Under the pieces are notes generated by a model. The model did no database searches and had not been told where the DNA came from. It saw nothing but the letters and a program-made list of their open reading frames with translations. Source: Campanula takesimana (taxonomy: Eukaryota; Streptophyta; Magnoliopsida; Asterales; Campanulaceae). Taken from it: 64,000 nucleotides of DNA. Positions 41,861 through 54,110 of the stretch are shown here, piece by piece. Each line of letters starts with the position of its first letter. The first letter of the stretch is position 1. The stretch lies in the NCBI GenBank assembly GCA_026119855.1, contig JAOWBW010000250.1, positions 372,001 to 436,000 of the forward strand, in the 5' to 3' direction. Position numbers and translations under genes: made by a program.

Positions 41861-42625
41861 GGACACTCTAGAACCTACGAAGACTGAATGACCCTTTTCT
41901 TTTCTTTTATTTAAAGGAGGTAGCCCCAATTTCCTTTTTTGCCCATTCCCATGTATTCCGTCGGCGGGTGATGGCTCCGCTGTCAATGAGGCTTTGAATC
42001 TTTCTCCTCAATTGGAGGCAATCTTCGGTGTCATGCCCAATGTACTAGTGGTATTGGCAGTGTTTGGAGGGATCCAAGCCTTGCTTCACCCTACTTGGTT
42101 CATAGTTGAACAAAGGAGACAACTTGTCGGCTTGAACTAGACTTTTGAAGAGTTTGGCTAACGGCATACCCAAGTCATTGTACTTGCGTTCGTCCTTCCG
42201 AACTATCTTTGAGGGTGGTTTAGGTACCGGTACCTGTCGTTGATGAGTAGTCTTAGGAGGCATCCCAACGGGGGAAATCTGTGATGGCCCATACATTTGA
42301 GGAGCGTACGGGTGTTGAAGTTGAGTAAGAGGGAGAACTCGGCCGAGGTAATCATAAATGCAATAAATATCAGAGTGAAGCGCTTCTCGGTGTCCTTTAG
42401 AGCCTTGCACATCTCTTTTTGAAAGCGTTCGACTTGCTTGAGGAGGACAGTCTCAAAGTAGGCTTCTTGTTCGTCGAGAGCGGTCTGGAAGAGGGTTGCT
42501 TGCTCGTTGAGGATGGTCTCGAAATGGAGCGCTTGCTCATTGAGATCAGTATTGGTGTGGAGAGTTGTCTCGAGACCTTGGGTAGCGGCTTCAGTTGCAA
42601 CTTCGATGTTCCTTTCAACAGACAT
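41861..42625 (-). pseudogene. Element B gag remnant
   Basis: On the - strand an ATG at 42625 (MSVERNIEVATEAATQG) starts a frame with four consecutive 11-residue repeats of the type LNEQALHFETI, a hendecad coiled coil. A frameshift near 42390 leads to a second frame that carries a gag C-terminal stretch, KYNDLGMPLAKLFKSLVQ, and a CX2H knuckle half, CQYH. A stop follows at once (TAG near 42045), after which YIGHDTEDC would complete the knuckle. Similar to element A near residues 450-500. The gag core between coiled coil and knuckle is missing. Not functional as it stands. Confidence 0.7.
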
Positions 42626-42793
42626 GATGCAGGATCTACAATAGTTGTGGGGGAATTATGTCTTTGAATTGAGCTTAGATTTATAATTAATGACAAGGCA
42701 TCGTTATAAAATCACTTTTGGAAAAGAGTTGGTCTCCACACTTTGAAATGCATTTTTGACAAGAATTTGAAAGTTTGACCGGGCCGAAGTTGC

Positions 42794-42853
42794 CTACGTT
42801 CCCCTTACCATGAGGGAGAGGTCCCACACAATAAGAGGCTCAGGTCGCCGTAG
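42794..42853 (-). other. CTACG/GACCTGAG hairpin motif (element B leader side)
   Basis: Inner stem CCTCTTA/TAAGGGG on the - strand. Position just upstream of gag parallels the element 0 copy at 2919-2979, whose flank CAACTTCGGCCCGGT it shares. Confidence 0.6.
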
Positions 42854-42959
42854 TTCGAGTCAAGTTAAAATTTTTAAAAAGAGGTGAGAGATGACCATAG
42901 GGGTCGAAAAGAGGGACATGACTCGGTCCTTGGTCAAGCATGGGTGAGGAAGACCTATA

Positions 42960-44480
42960 GGAGTTGGTTTTGATTGAGTCGGGTATGGTTTGACCTAAGG
43001 TTTGACCTAAATTTGACCTAAGGTTTGAGACAAGAAGTGGTTCAAGCTAGAATGCGACAATAATGGTGGGTTAACCTAGATGGGTGTAGGATAGGTCGAC
43101 CTAATTGAGAAAAGGTTGGATTGGCCTATATGGTGAATGGATCAAGATAGCGGGTTGTAACGGGTTGCCTTTGGGATGATCTAAACGGGATAGGCATGGT
43201 TTGACCTAAGCGGGTCAAAGGTTAACCTATTCGGGTTGGTGGACTAAGGAAGGTTGGAGATTGACCTAGATGGATCCAAGATAGGTAAGTCGACCTAAGC
43301 GGGTCACGGGTTGACCTTGACGGGTCAAAGGTGAAGGGGTAGTTTTAACCTAAGACGGACAAGTTGGACCTAAACGGGTTGACCTAGGTTGGTCTGGACG
43401 ACGGTGGGTCAAATAATGACCTAGGTGGGCCAAGATGACGGTTCGACCTAAGGGGGTTAGGACCAAAGGTAATTGGGTTCACCTATGGAATCAAAGATTG
43501 ACCTAAGAGGTCGAAAACGGATAAGGTTGACCTAGGAGTCCAAGTTTGACCTAAGAGGTCGAAGGTGATTAAGTTGACCTAGGGGGTCAAAGGTTGACCG
43601 AAGAGGTCGGAGGTGGATAAAGTTGACCTAGGCGGTCAAGGGTTGACCTAAGAGATCGAGGGGTGACCTAAGAGGTCGAGGGTGATAAGGTTGACCTAGG
43701 AGGTCAAGGGTAGACCTAAGAGGTCAAAGGCGGATAAAGTTGACCTAGGCGGTCAAGGGTAGACCTAAGAGGTCGAGGGGTGATCTAAGAGGTCGAAGGT
43801 GATAGGGTTGACCTAGGAGGTCAAGGGTTGACCTAAGGGGTCTGAGGTGATAAGGTTGACCTAGGAGGTCAAGGGTTGACCTAAGAGGTCGAAGGTGATT
43901 GGGTTGACCTAGGAGGTCAAAGGTTGACTTAAGAGGTCAACGGGTGATAATGTTGACCGAGGGGGTCAAAGGTTGACCTAAGAGGTAAAAGGTGATAAGG
44001 TTGACCTAGGAGGATGAGGTTGACCTAGGGGGTCAAAGGTTGACCTAAGAGGTCGAAGGCGGATGAGGTTGACCTAGGGGGTCAAGGGTAGACCTAAGAG
44101 GTCAAAGATGATAAAGTTTACCTAGGGGGTTAAATGTGATAAGGTTGTCCTAGGAGATCAAGGGTTGACCTAAGAGGTCGAAGGTAGATAAGTTTGACCT
44201 AGGGGGTCAAAGGTGATAAGGTTGACCTAAGGGGTCGGAGGTGGTCAAGGGTTGACCTAAGAGGTCGGAGGTGATAAGGTTGACCTAGGAGGTCAAGGGT
44301 TGACCTAAGAGGTCGGAGGCGGATAAAGTTGACCTAGGCGGTCAAGGGTTGACCTAAGAGGTCAAAGGTGGATGAGGTTGACCTAGGCGGTCAAGGGTTG
44401 GGAAGGTTGACCTAGGCGGTCGAAGGTTGACCTAGGAGGTCAAAGGTAGATCAAGTTGTCCTAAGAGGCTAAAGGATGGT
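42960..44480 (-). repeat. Palindromic array, GACCT-nnn-AGGTC, about 1.5 kb
   Basis: Dozens of GACCTAAGAGGTC and GACCTAGGAGGTC boxes alternate with short GA-rich spacers (TCAAGGGTT, GAAGGTGATAAG). Each box is an inverted repeat with 5-bp arms and a 3-bp loop. Density is highest at 43480-44430. No equivalent in the element A leader. Confidence 0.9.
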
Positions 44481-44948
44481 GGGATTTTGACCAAAGCGGG
44501 TCGAGATGAAGGGTAGACCCAAATGGATCGCAATGATGGGTAGGTAACCTAGATAGGCCAAGATGAGTAATTTTGATAGATGGCCCAAGGGGTGAGCGAT
44601 GGACCTTGGAGGTCGCCTAGATGCAATGCACATTTTATTTAACGAAAAGTTTTGCATTTATTTACGTCCTAAATGATTGGTCCAAGAAGTGTCCTAATCT
44701 CTATGTGTAGGTTGACACGGGTAAGGTAAAAGGTTCCCACCGCTCGCGGAACGTACACGGTGAGTGGAGTAGACGAGTGACTCGAAAAGAGGGCGGCAGT
44801 AGCGCACAAATTCCTGCACATCGAATACTCCAGGTAATGGGGACCTGTGCAGTGCTGACATGGACTAGTGGTAGTGTGAGGCAAGAAACTAATTCTTTTT
44901 AGGGAGAAAAGAGAGAAGCTTTGAACGTTTGAATGATGCGATGCAATG

Positions 44949-44982
<34 letters not shown>

Positions 44983-45323
44983 ATGTACAAGGGAGCATAG
45001 CATAGTTTTGTTTGACCCTAATACTAAAGCGAAGATAACAAGGGTACATGGTACAAGGTACAAGGTACAAGTATTAACATGGCGGAGTGCGTGGGTGCAT
45101 GTGTAAACATGGTTTAACTGTAGGGGGCACGTGAAAACATGGCAAGTGTGCATGTGTAAACATGGCTGGTGTGTGCACGTGTAAACATGGCAGGTGTGTG
45201 CATGTGTAAACATGGCAGGTGCGTGCATGTGTAAACATGGCAGGTGTGTGCATGTGTAAACATGGCAAGCATCATGATGTGACGAAAGTTAGACCCACTA
45301 AGTTTGAAAAAGTTTCAAAGCAG
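44481..45323 (-). other. Element B leader, proximal part
   Basis: No gene. 44690-45070 matches element A 7310-7700. It includes the GA run (44951-44981) and a short CATGT-TTAC-ACATG array (45075-45270). Confidence 0.75.
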
Positions 45324-45341
45324 TCCCCAGCAGAGTCGCCA
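45324..45341 (-). promoter_or_regulatory. Element B primer binding site
   Basis: TGGCGACTCTGCTGGGGA on the - strand, one base from the LTR; identical to element A. Confidence 0.85.
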
Positions 45342-45342
45342 C

Positions 45343-46228
45343 TGTGAATACGTGTGTTTGAATTTGAGATATTCATAGCAACATTAAAATTATGAGAGTC
45401 GCCACGCCGTTTTAGTTATAGCCAAAACATTGAGAAAAAGCATGTTTAATGGGTTCGGGGGTCAAATTACAACAAGAGAAGAATATTGGACGTTATCACT
45501 CCTATTGCCCGAATGATCGGTGTTTCTATCATGATGAATGTGTTAGTAGTGTGTTAGTGTTTGAGACCGGATCCGAAGATTGCCTACGTTCCTCTCAATG
45601 TGAGAAGCTCAGGTCAGCGTAGTTCGAGAAGAATTTAGAATAGGCAGAAGAATCGGGATCATGCATAATGAGGGGGAATTACCTAAAGTTTAGGGTTTAG
45701 AAGTAGTTCCTAGATCATCCTCGGGTTGATGAACCCTAGATCATCATCGGCTATGAAATAACATGTAATTATGAAGATCGCCACCCTAAATATGGCATAA
45801 ATAAGGTTTTAATCTAGAATATGATGAATATGCGAAGAACATATTATGAACATATGAATGTCATGAAGAAAATATGAATAAAGATGTTAGGAGCATGAAT
45901 ATTATGAAGAACACATGAATAAACATATTAAGAATATGAATATTATGAAGAACACATGAATAAACATATTAAGAATATGAATATTAAAGATCAACATTAG
46001 AAATAATGCAACAACATGAACAAAAGTTAGAAAACTTACCTTTGTTGGCAAGAAATAACCTTGGATCTTCTTGGGATTCTTGAGAGTGTTTTTGGAGGCT
46101 TGAATGACTTGATTTGGGAGCAAAATCGTCACTTGAAAGCTCTAAAATTCGGATCCTAAACCAATAGCATGGGATTGATTTATATAGTAAACTGAGGGGA
46201 AGATCTGACGGCTGAGATCATCTGGGAC
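45343..46228 (-). repeat. Element B 5' LTR, proximal fragment
   Basis: R/U5 side of the LTR, with intact TATATAA (46180-46186, - strand). Cut by element C; 46224-46228 is the TSD GGGAC. The remainder is at 54111-54400; together 1176 bp against 1177 bp in the 3' LTR. Confidence 0.93.
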
Positions 46229-48686
46229 TGTCGCGACCCCGAACCCCGCGGCCCGAGATCGCGATCTGGACGTCGACTTAAAACCCAAAACTCTAAAATA
46301 TAGAAGTTAAAAATTCCATTTTGAACCAAAAGATGATAACACAAGGTTTTACAAATCCATGTTTAAATCAACGAAGTACATCTAACATAAGCTCCACAGC
46401 TTTTACCCAAAAGAATAAAATATACAATTCTTAATGACGTCAATAATGGTAAAACTATCCCCAAAAGGTTATACATTTAAATAATGTAACCCGATCCATA
46501 ACAACCTGCCCCAAAATCTCAATCCTCTCGACGTCCTCCTCGATCCGCGAATCCTAATCCTTTTCCTCCTGGGGGGGGGGGGTTAAGGAAAAACAAAGAT
46601 GGAAATAAACGGGGTGAGATAAAATCTCAGTAAGTTACTAATGCAACTACGTGACATGCTATAATGCAATAAGCAATAAACAATGATAAATATCACATAG
46701 CATGTAACAATTAACAGTTAACAGATAGCAGCGGAAAGTAAACACATAACAAAGGATATTAGCCAAGGTTTCCAAACCGGTACATCCAAATAAAGGATCG
46801 CTGCGCAGCTTCAATAATCAACAAATCATCATCTTCATAATAGCATGAAAGTTGAAGAGGAATCCCCGGTCAGAAGCGACCACTCAACCCATCAATCAAA
46901 CAAACCATCTTCATAGTAGCATAAAAGCTGAAGAAAAACCCGGTACCGGAACCAATAACAATGATAAAGTGCCACAAAGGGCGGGAGCCATGCCACAAAG
47001 TCATGCTCCAAAACGATTAGCTAGAATACCCACAACGGAGCTAGCTCATCCCAACCAAGGCCAATCTGGATGAGGACAGAAGGACCAATGGGCGATGCTA
47101 TACTGGACTTGGCTCGTGCCATTATAGCATTATCCATTGCCTGACTCGATACACAATTAACCAGCTGGACTTTCCATAATGCTAAATAATAAAATACTAG
47201 CACGGTAAACAACTAAGGGTTCCAAAGTAGGGAACCACACCAATTAATCACCATAAAAGATGCAAATGGTTACTCAAGAAGAGTTCAACAACAATAAACA
47301 CAAGGAGTTTCTCATAAAAGAGCTCAATAACAGAAATGGAATTGTTCATAAAAGCTCAACAATACAATCATTAAAACAAAATGATTTTAGGACAAGGATC
47401 CATATCAAACGCATCCTAACATGATACACGCGAGTTACTCATAGAGAGTACTACCCAAGTGGTCATTCCCCAAATAGCACAATGACTATCATTAAAACTA
47501 TCCCAAACGTCCACTCATTATGAAAGTGTTCCCGCATTTTCCAAAACAATAATTTAATCAAGTCCCAAGTCACATTTATTCATAAAGGAACTAATTTCAT
47601 CATTAGAGTATTCCAAATTGACCATTTAAGGCTAAGGGGATAAATCCCAATACATGGATGAATGTTATAACCTAAACCGAAAACATGTAAAGAAATAGTG
47701 CCAGGAAAAGGGGGCGGGCGGGCGCCTGGAATGGGGCGGGCGGTCGCCCGGGTAGAGGAGGGCGGGCGCTCAAGACGGGCCAGGCGGGCGCTTGCGAGTG
47801 GCAGAAACTTCTGGTCATGAAATGCTCAAGTGGGCGGGCGCCTAAGGGCTTAAGGGCGGGCGCTCGGAAGTGATCTGGGTCGGAAACTCAGAGCTGGGTT
47901 CACCATTTTCGAGCCAAAACACAAATCTTCAATAAATGCTCAAAATCAAAGCTTTCAACTAGTTTCCAAGGTACCAAAACTACATCTAAAGATCTAGGGA
48001 ACCTAAACAACAACATCTAACAACCCAAAACCAAGAATCACACCCAACATTTCAAAATCACCATTTTCTTCCCAAGAACTCAAATAAATTCAAAATAAAT
48101 TCAAAACTCAATCAAACTTCGAAAATAACACATCAAACATCACATGAACATGATATGAACATTTTAGCATCAAAATGGGGGAAAAGTAACTTACTTGCAA
48201 ATTCTCAAAGTTGATGGATTTCAAATCTTTTTGATTCTACGCGATCCTATCGACGATCTAAACAAGGTTCATGTTTTATAAAATGAGAGATTATGAGAGG
48301 AAGAGGAAGTAAATGAAGAGAGAAGGAGAGAAAGAAAACTTACCCCAAATAGCTAGAGAGAGAGAGGGAGATGGGCTGGAAGATGGTGAGAGTGAGGGAG
48401 GAGGTGAGGGAGGTGAGGGGAGTAAGGGGAAATAATTCAAAAACTTACACTTAGGCCCCCTCTCTCACACTACACATAAATATTACACTCCCTACTAACA
48501 ATTAAGACTCAACACTTCCACACTAGCCCAAATAACTCGAATAAAATGCTAGGCATAATTATTATGAAACATAATATGCACACAAAATATTTAAATAAAT
48601 AATAATTCAGATAAATAGATAAGCAAATAAATAAATAATAAATATTTATTACCAATAAAATAGAGCCTAGTTTTCGGGTCGTGACA
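46229..48686 (-). repeat. Element C 3' LTR (2458 bp)
   Basis: It contains a G10 run (46571-46580) that is shorter in the other LTR, GGCGGGCGCC boxes (47711-47873), and GA-rich low complexity (48290-48430). The 73-residue ORF present in both LTRs is not a gene. Confidence 0.95.
47711..47873 (-). promoter_or_regulatory. GGCGGGCGCC box cluster in element C LTR
   Basis: Six to seven boxes (GGCGGGCGCCTGG, CCAGGCGGGCGCTTG and variants) in 160 bp; the 5' LTR copy is 53136-53287. The box is the same as in the copia LTR. No TATA box could be placed with confidence. Confidence 0.6.
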
Positions 48687-48703
48687 TTCACTCCCCCTTA
48701 AAG
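48687..48703 (-). promoter_or_regulatory. Element C polypurine tract
   Basis: CTTTAAGGGGGAGTGAA on the - strand, abutting the 3' LTR; typical of chromovirus-type Ty3/gypsy elements. Confidence 0.85.
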
Positions 48704-50487
48704 AAAATTCGGCCCGAATTTTAACGAGACCTATCCGAATTATACGATAGTTCCGTCATTTCCAAAATTCCTCAATCATCCATTCTAAACCAACACGTAG
48801 TAACCTTAAAAAATGTTCACCATACCACGACCTCTCGCACTTGACTTCCTTCAACCATAACCCCCACCATTAATTAGGATCCAAATTCAAAATCAAGAAT
48901 CTCAATTGCTCCCAACATAGTTCCCGAGATACCTCAAGTTCATCTTATTCATAACCTTAATTACACTGCAAAAGTGCATTCATAAGCCAAACGCATACTT
49001 GATATTACTTCCCAGAAGTTCACAACCTTAAACCATCTCGAGTTTAATCGACTCTTAAACTACAAAAGCTAAAGAATTTTCATTCCCATAATATTCATCG
49101 AGGTGATCATGTCTCTAAGGATTACCATTTTTGTGCTCTCGCTCTAGGTAGCACCTTAAACTAGAGGTGTAATATAAACCCAAAATTTTAATACAACATG
49201 TTCACTTAAATCTACGCCATAATATCATCGTCATAACGCTCCAATCCTTGAAAGCCTAAAATAATTACGAATACTCAATAGTCCGAAAATGATCTAAATT
49301 TTATCTTCAAGGGATTTCCCTTAACTCCCTTTTTAGTTAACAACCTGTGCTCATATACCCAAGGAAATCGACAAATCTCAAATCCTCAATAGCTAACCCA
49401 AGTTAGTCTTTCACGCATACATTTATTAACCTAATGATACTCAGGCTCAATAGTACTACCATCATAATAAACCAATTAGCTAGCAACGTTCCAACTGGCC
49501 CAATACCAAATCATGATATTCCTTAATTATGCCCAAGTATTGATACTCCACTTCCTTCACATACCCTTGATCCAATTCGGGAAACGCCACCAAGAAGGGA
49601 TTTAAAACCATAGAACCACTATTTAACCAAAATTTCAAAATGCCTTTAACATAAATCGAGAAATTATTACTCTCCCAAAATGTACTTAGTCCTTTCTAAC
49701 TTAACACGCTTACCACTATTAATGATCATAACTCCTACAACAAACTCATCATCCATAAAAAATCGTACACCTCTCCATACTAATCCATTCCGATGCATTC
49801 ACGGAGATGTACTAAAAGTGACCATAATTTCCTTAAGAGATCCTCATTGAATCCTCAACTCCTATAGCCCAACCGATACAATATGGATATTGATCTAAAT
49901 ATTAGCATTACAACCTTGTACCATAACAACACAATTTAACCCAAGCTTTTCCCAAACACTAGGTACTGTTCAGAAGAAAAATAGAAATCTTACAAATGAT
50001 AAATACACCCAACAACTTGGTATAGACACCCATTGTCACCCATCGAAGCGAAATAGCCAAATTCCAAATAAGAAAAGATATGCTTAACTCTACACAAAGG
50101 AACGGTCTCAAAACAATTTTAAGCAAAAGGGAAGAGGGGGTATAACAATTTTCCTACAACAATTGACTAAAGCACGACATTTCCCTTCTCAAAATGACAT
50201 CAAAATCTCATAATAGCAATATGACCAAATTAGCAGGTAAGTTATATCTACCTTTAAGCACAACATGAGCACATAAGACTCCATCAGATATCCTACACTC
50301 CTCCATAGGAGTAGACACCGACAACACATAAGTCAAAGACTCAAAAGAAATAAATGCAACTAAATGCACAGAAACACATAGATGCGATGATCCTATAATG
50401 CACGCGCTCGCTCTCACGACGCTAAATAATACCTCCTGAAATTTATCTGTTACCTGGTGAGTGCTGATTGATCGCAATTACTCTACC
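48704..50487 (-). other. Element C region between gag and 3' LTR
   Basis: About 1.8 kb of AT-rich sequence with no ORF over 90 codons and no protease, RT, RNase H or integrase motif in any frame that I could recognise. Immediately after the gag stop the frame reads GRVIAINQ, reminiscent of the gag-protease linker of Tekay-type elements, so the loss of pol may begin near 50440. Confidence 0.6.
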
Positions 50488-51534
50488 CTATACCTTAGGG
50501 TTCCCCGAAGCATCTCTCTTCTGACCCGGTGAAGTACTGGTTCCTGTTCCTGATGATTGAACCTTAAACCTCGGACAATCCTTTATGAAGTGACCCAGTT
50601 GACCACAATTGATACATTTTCCTTGCTTCTTCCAACACTTATCCTCCAAATGGCCTTCCCTCTGACAGTAAGTGCAAAGCCACCTACCTTGTTTCCCTTG
50701 TTTCCCCGGAGTAGTACTCGGATTCCCTAGCGCGGTTTGTTCCTTAAACTGAGATGGTGCTCCCAAATTACCTCTGTCATCTGAACGGTGTTGTGGTTGA
50801 GATTTAGCATGGCTTACTTGTTTACCCGCATTTGCAACCTCGGTCTTCCTCTTATGCTCCCTAATATCTTGCTCGATCAAGTATGCCCGGTCTACCGCAT
50901 CCTGAAACGTCACAATTCTCTGGGCTATAAGCTGAGTCTGAATAGAAGTCTTCAAACCCCGGATGAACCTCATAGCTTTCTGCTCCTCGGTCCTCACAAG
51001 ATAGTCACAATACCGGGCTAATTCTGTGAACTTAGCCGAGTATTGAGCTATAGACAACAAACCTTGCTCCAAGTTGAGAAGCTCGATCTCCTTTCGGTTT
51101 TGATCCACTACCGGAATGAAATGCTCCTTGAACTTTCGCACAAACAATTCCCACGCATACACTGTGCGAGTATCATCCCAACTCGCTTTAACACCCTTCC
51201 ACCAATGCTCGGCGGCACCCACAAGTTTATAAGCCGCAAACCGGACCTTGTCTTCATCGGTGCAACCAAAGACATCATAAATTTTCTCCATTGACTCAAT
51301 CCATAGCTCGGCCTTCCTTACATCGGGTTCCCCATTGAACTCAACCGGTTTCAATTTCAGAAATTGTTCCAATCCGTAGCGGGGTGGTGGTGCTTGTTCT
51401 ACCCTCGGACCTTGATCATGTATGGCCTTCATGGCCGCCTCAAACATGCCCTGAAACATTGCACGGGCTTCATCCCTTATTTCATTCTGATTTGCATTAC
51501 CGGTATTACTTTCACCACTTCTACTTCGAGCCAT
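50488..51534 (-). CDS. Element C Gag protein
   Basis: 348 codons from the ATG at 51534 (MARSRSGES); three upstream codons begin only with TTG. Capsid-type retrotransposon gag: FLKLKPVEFNGEPD, WIESMEKIYDVFGC, FAAYKLVGAAEHWWKG, then FKEHFIPVVDQNRKEIELLNLEQG, in the order of Ty3/gypsy chromovirus gags. Two zinc knuckles near the C-terminus fit CX2CX4HX4C exactly (CTYCQREGHLEDKC and CINCGQLGHFIKDC). Intact, with no frameshift. The only gene of the element, transcribed from its right LTR. It could package its own RNA and recruit enzymes from an autonomous relative; that part is inference. Confidence 0.93.
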   Translation of the reverse strand: MARSRSGESNTGNANQNEIRDEARAMFQGMFEAAMKAIHDQGPRVEQAPPPRYGLEQFLKLKPVEFNGEPDVRKAELWIESMEKIYDVFGCTDEDKVRFAAYKLVGAAEHWWKGVKASWDDTRTVYAWELFVRKFKEHFIPVVDQNRKEIELLNLEQGLLSIAQYSAKFTELARYCDYLVRTEEQKAMRFIRGLKTSIQTQLIAQRIVTFQDAVDRAYLIEQDIREHKRKTEVANAGKQVSHAKSQPQHRSDDRGNLGAPSQFKEQTALGNPSTTPGKQGKQGRWLCTYCQREGHLEDKCWKKQGKCINCGQLGHFIKDCPRFKVQSSGTGTSTSPGQKRDASGNPKV

Positions 51535-51634
51535 TTCAAACAAGTACCTGCATAAAACAACAATTGTTACTCACTCCGAACACACTACCCTCCTAGGTCA
51601 TACTAATCCACCTATACTTATACATAGAGCTAAA

Positions 51635-51651
51635 CCATAGCTCTGATACCA
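51635..51651 (-). promoter_or_regulatory. Element C primer binding site (tRNA-Met type)
   Basis: TGGTATCAGAGCTATGG on the - strand, two bases from the LTR. Confidence 0.88.
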
Positions 51652-51653
51652 AC

Positions 51654-54105
51654 TGTCGCGACCCCGAACCCCGCGGCCCGAGATCGCGATCTGGACGTCG
51701 ACTTAAAACCCAAAACTCTAAAATATAGAAGTTAAAAATTCCATTTTGAACCAAAAGATGATAACACAAGGTTTTACAAATCCAAGTTTAAATCAACGAA
51801 GTACATCTAACATAAGCTCCACAGCTTTTACCCAAAAGAATAAAATATACAATTCTTAATGACGTCAATAATGGTAAAACTATCCCCAAAAGGTTATACA
51901 TTTAAATAATGTAACCCGATCCATAACAACCTGCCCCAAAATCTCAATCCTCTCGACGTCCTCCTCGATCCGCGAATCCTAATCCTTTTCCTCCTGGGGG
52001 GGGGTTAAGGAAAAACAAAGATGGAAATAAACGGGGTGAGATAAAATCTCAGTAAGTTACTAATGCAACTACGTGACATGCTATAATGCAATAAGCAATA
52101 AACAATGATAAATATCACATAGCATGTAACAATTAACAGTTAACAGATAGCAGCGGAAAGTAAACACATAACAAAGGATATTAGCCAAGGTTTCCAAACC
52201 GGTACATCCAAATAAAGGATCGCTGCGCAGCTTCAATAATCAACAAATCATCATCTTCATAATAGCATGAAAGTTGAAGAGGAATCCCCGGTCAGAAGCG
52301 ACCACTCAACCCATCAATCAAACAAACCATCTTCATAGTAGCATAAAAGCTGAAGAAAAACCCGGTACCGGAACCAATAACAATGATAAAGTGCCACAAA
52401 GGGCGGGAGCCATGCCACAAAGTCATGCTCCAAAACGATTAGCTAGAATACCCACAACGGAGCTAGCTCATCCCAACCAAGGCCAATCTGGATGAGGACA
52501 GAAGGACCAATGGCGATGCTATACTGGACTTGGCTCGTGCCATTATAGCATTATCCATTGCCTGACTCGATACACAATTAACCAGCTGGACTTTCCATAA
52601 TGCTAAATAATAAAATACTAGCACGGTAAACAACTAAGGGTTCCAAAGTAGGGAACCACACCAATTAATCACCATAAAAGATGCAAATGGTTACTCAAGA
52701 AGAGTTCAACAACAATAAACACAAGGAGTTTCTCATAAAAGAGCTCAATAACAGAAATGGAATTGTTCATAAAAGCTCAACAATACAATCATTAAAACAA
52801 AATGATTTTAGGACAAGGATCCATATCAAACGCATCCTAACATGATACACGCGAGTTACTCATAGAGAGTACTACCCAAGTGGTCATTCCCCAAATAGCA
52901 CAATGACTATCATTAAAACTATCCCAAACGTCCACTCATTATGAAAGTGTTCCCGCATTTTCCAAAACAATAATTTAATCAAGTCCCAAGTCACATTTAT
53001 TCATAAAGGAACTAATTTCATCATTAGAGTATTCCAAATTAACCATTTAAGGCTAAGGGGATAAATCCCAATACATGGATGAAAGTTATAACCTAAACCG
53101 AAAACATGTAAAGAAATAGTGCCAGGAAAAGGGGGCGGGCGGGCGCCTGGAATGGGGCGGCCGGTCGCCCGGGTAGAGGAGGGCGGGCGCTCAAGACGGG
53201 CCAGGCGGGCGCTTGCGAGTGGCAGAAACTTCTGGTCATGAAATGCTCAACTGGGCGGGCGCCTAAGGGCTTAAGGGCGGGCGCTCGGAAGTGATCTGGG
53301 TCGGAAACTCAGAGCTGGGTTCACCATTTTCGAGCCAAAACACAAATCTTCAATAAATGCTCAAAATCAAAGCTTTCAACTAGTTTCCAAGGTACCAAAA
53401 CTACATCTAAAGATCTAGGGAACCTAAACAACAACATCTAACAACCCAAAACCAAGAATCACACCCAACATTTCAAAATCACCATTTTCTTCCCAAGAAC
53501 TCAAATAAATTCAAAATAAATTCAAAACTCAATCAAACTTCGAAAATAACACATCAAACATCACATGAACATGATATGAACATTTTAGCATCAAAATGGG
53601 GGAAAAGTAACCTACTTGCAAATTCTCAAAGTTGATGGATTTCAAATCTTTTTGATTCTACGCGATCCTATCGACGATCTAAACAATGTTCATGTTTTAT
53701 AAAATGAGAGATTATGAGAGGAAGAGGAAGTAAATGAAGAGAGAAGGAGAGAAAGAAAACTTACCCCAAATAGCTAGAGAGAGAGGGAGATGGGCTGGAA
53801 GATGGTGAGAGTGAGGGAGGAGGTGAGGGAGGTGAGGGGAGTAGGGGGAAATAATTCAAAAACTTACACTTAGGCCCCCTCTCTCACACTACACATAAAT
53901 ATTACACTCCCTACTAACAATTAAGACTCAACACTTCCACACTAGCCCAAATAACTCGAATAAAATGCTAGGCATAATTATTATGAAACATAATATGCAC
54001 ACAAAATATTTAAATAAATAATAATTCAGATAAATAGATAAGCAAATAAATAAATAATAAATATTTATTACCAATAAAATAGAGCCTAGTTTTCGGGTCG
54101 TGACA
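51654..54105 (-). repeat. Element C 5' LTR (2452 bp)
   Basis: Nearly identical to 46229-48686. Drives gag transcription on the - strand. Confidence 0.95.
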
Positions 54106-54110
54106 GGGAC

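Larger units (their letters stand above)
46229..54105 (-). mobile_element. Element C: gag-only Ty3/gypsy-type element (TR-GAG), 7.9 kb
   Basis: LTRs of about 2.45 kb at 46229-48686 and 51654-54105; termini on the - strand TGTCACGACCC...GGGTCGCGACA; TSD GGGAC at 46224-46228 and 54106-54110. Primer site (51635-51651) and polypurine tract (48687-48703) place transcription on the - strand. The 2.97-kb internal region encodes only gag. About eight substitutions between LTRs by eye (0.3-0.4%), so it is the youngest insertion here and must be moved by another element's enzymes. Confidence 0.93.

Noticed and set aside
46852..47073. 73-codon ORF, identical copy at 52274-52495
   Set aside because: Both lie in the two LTRs of element C; duplication follows from the LTRs, with no motif.
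48704..50480. Possible pol remnant in element C
   Set aside because: No frame shows RT, RNase H or integrase motifs; only a few residues after the gag stop resemble a linker.
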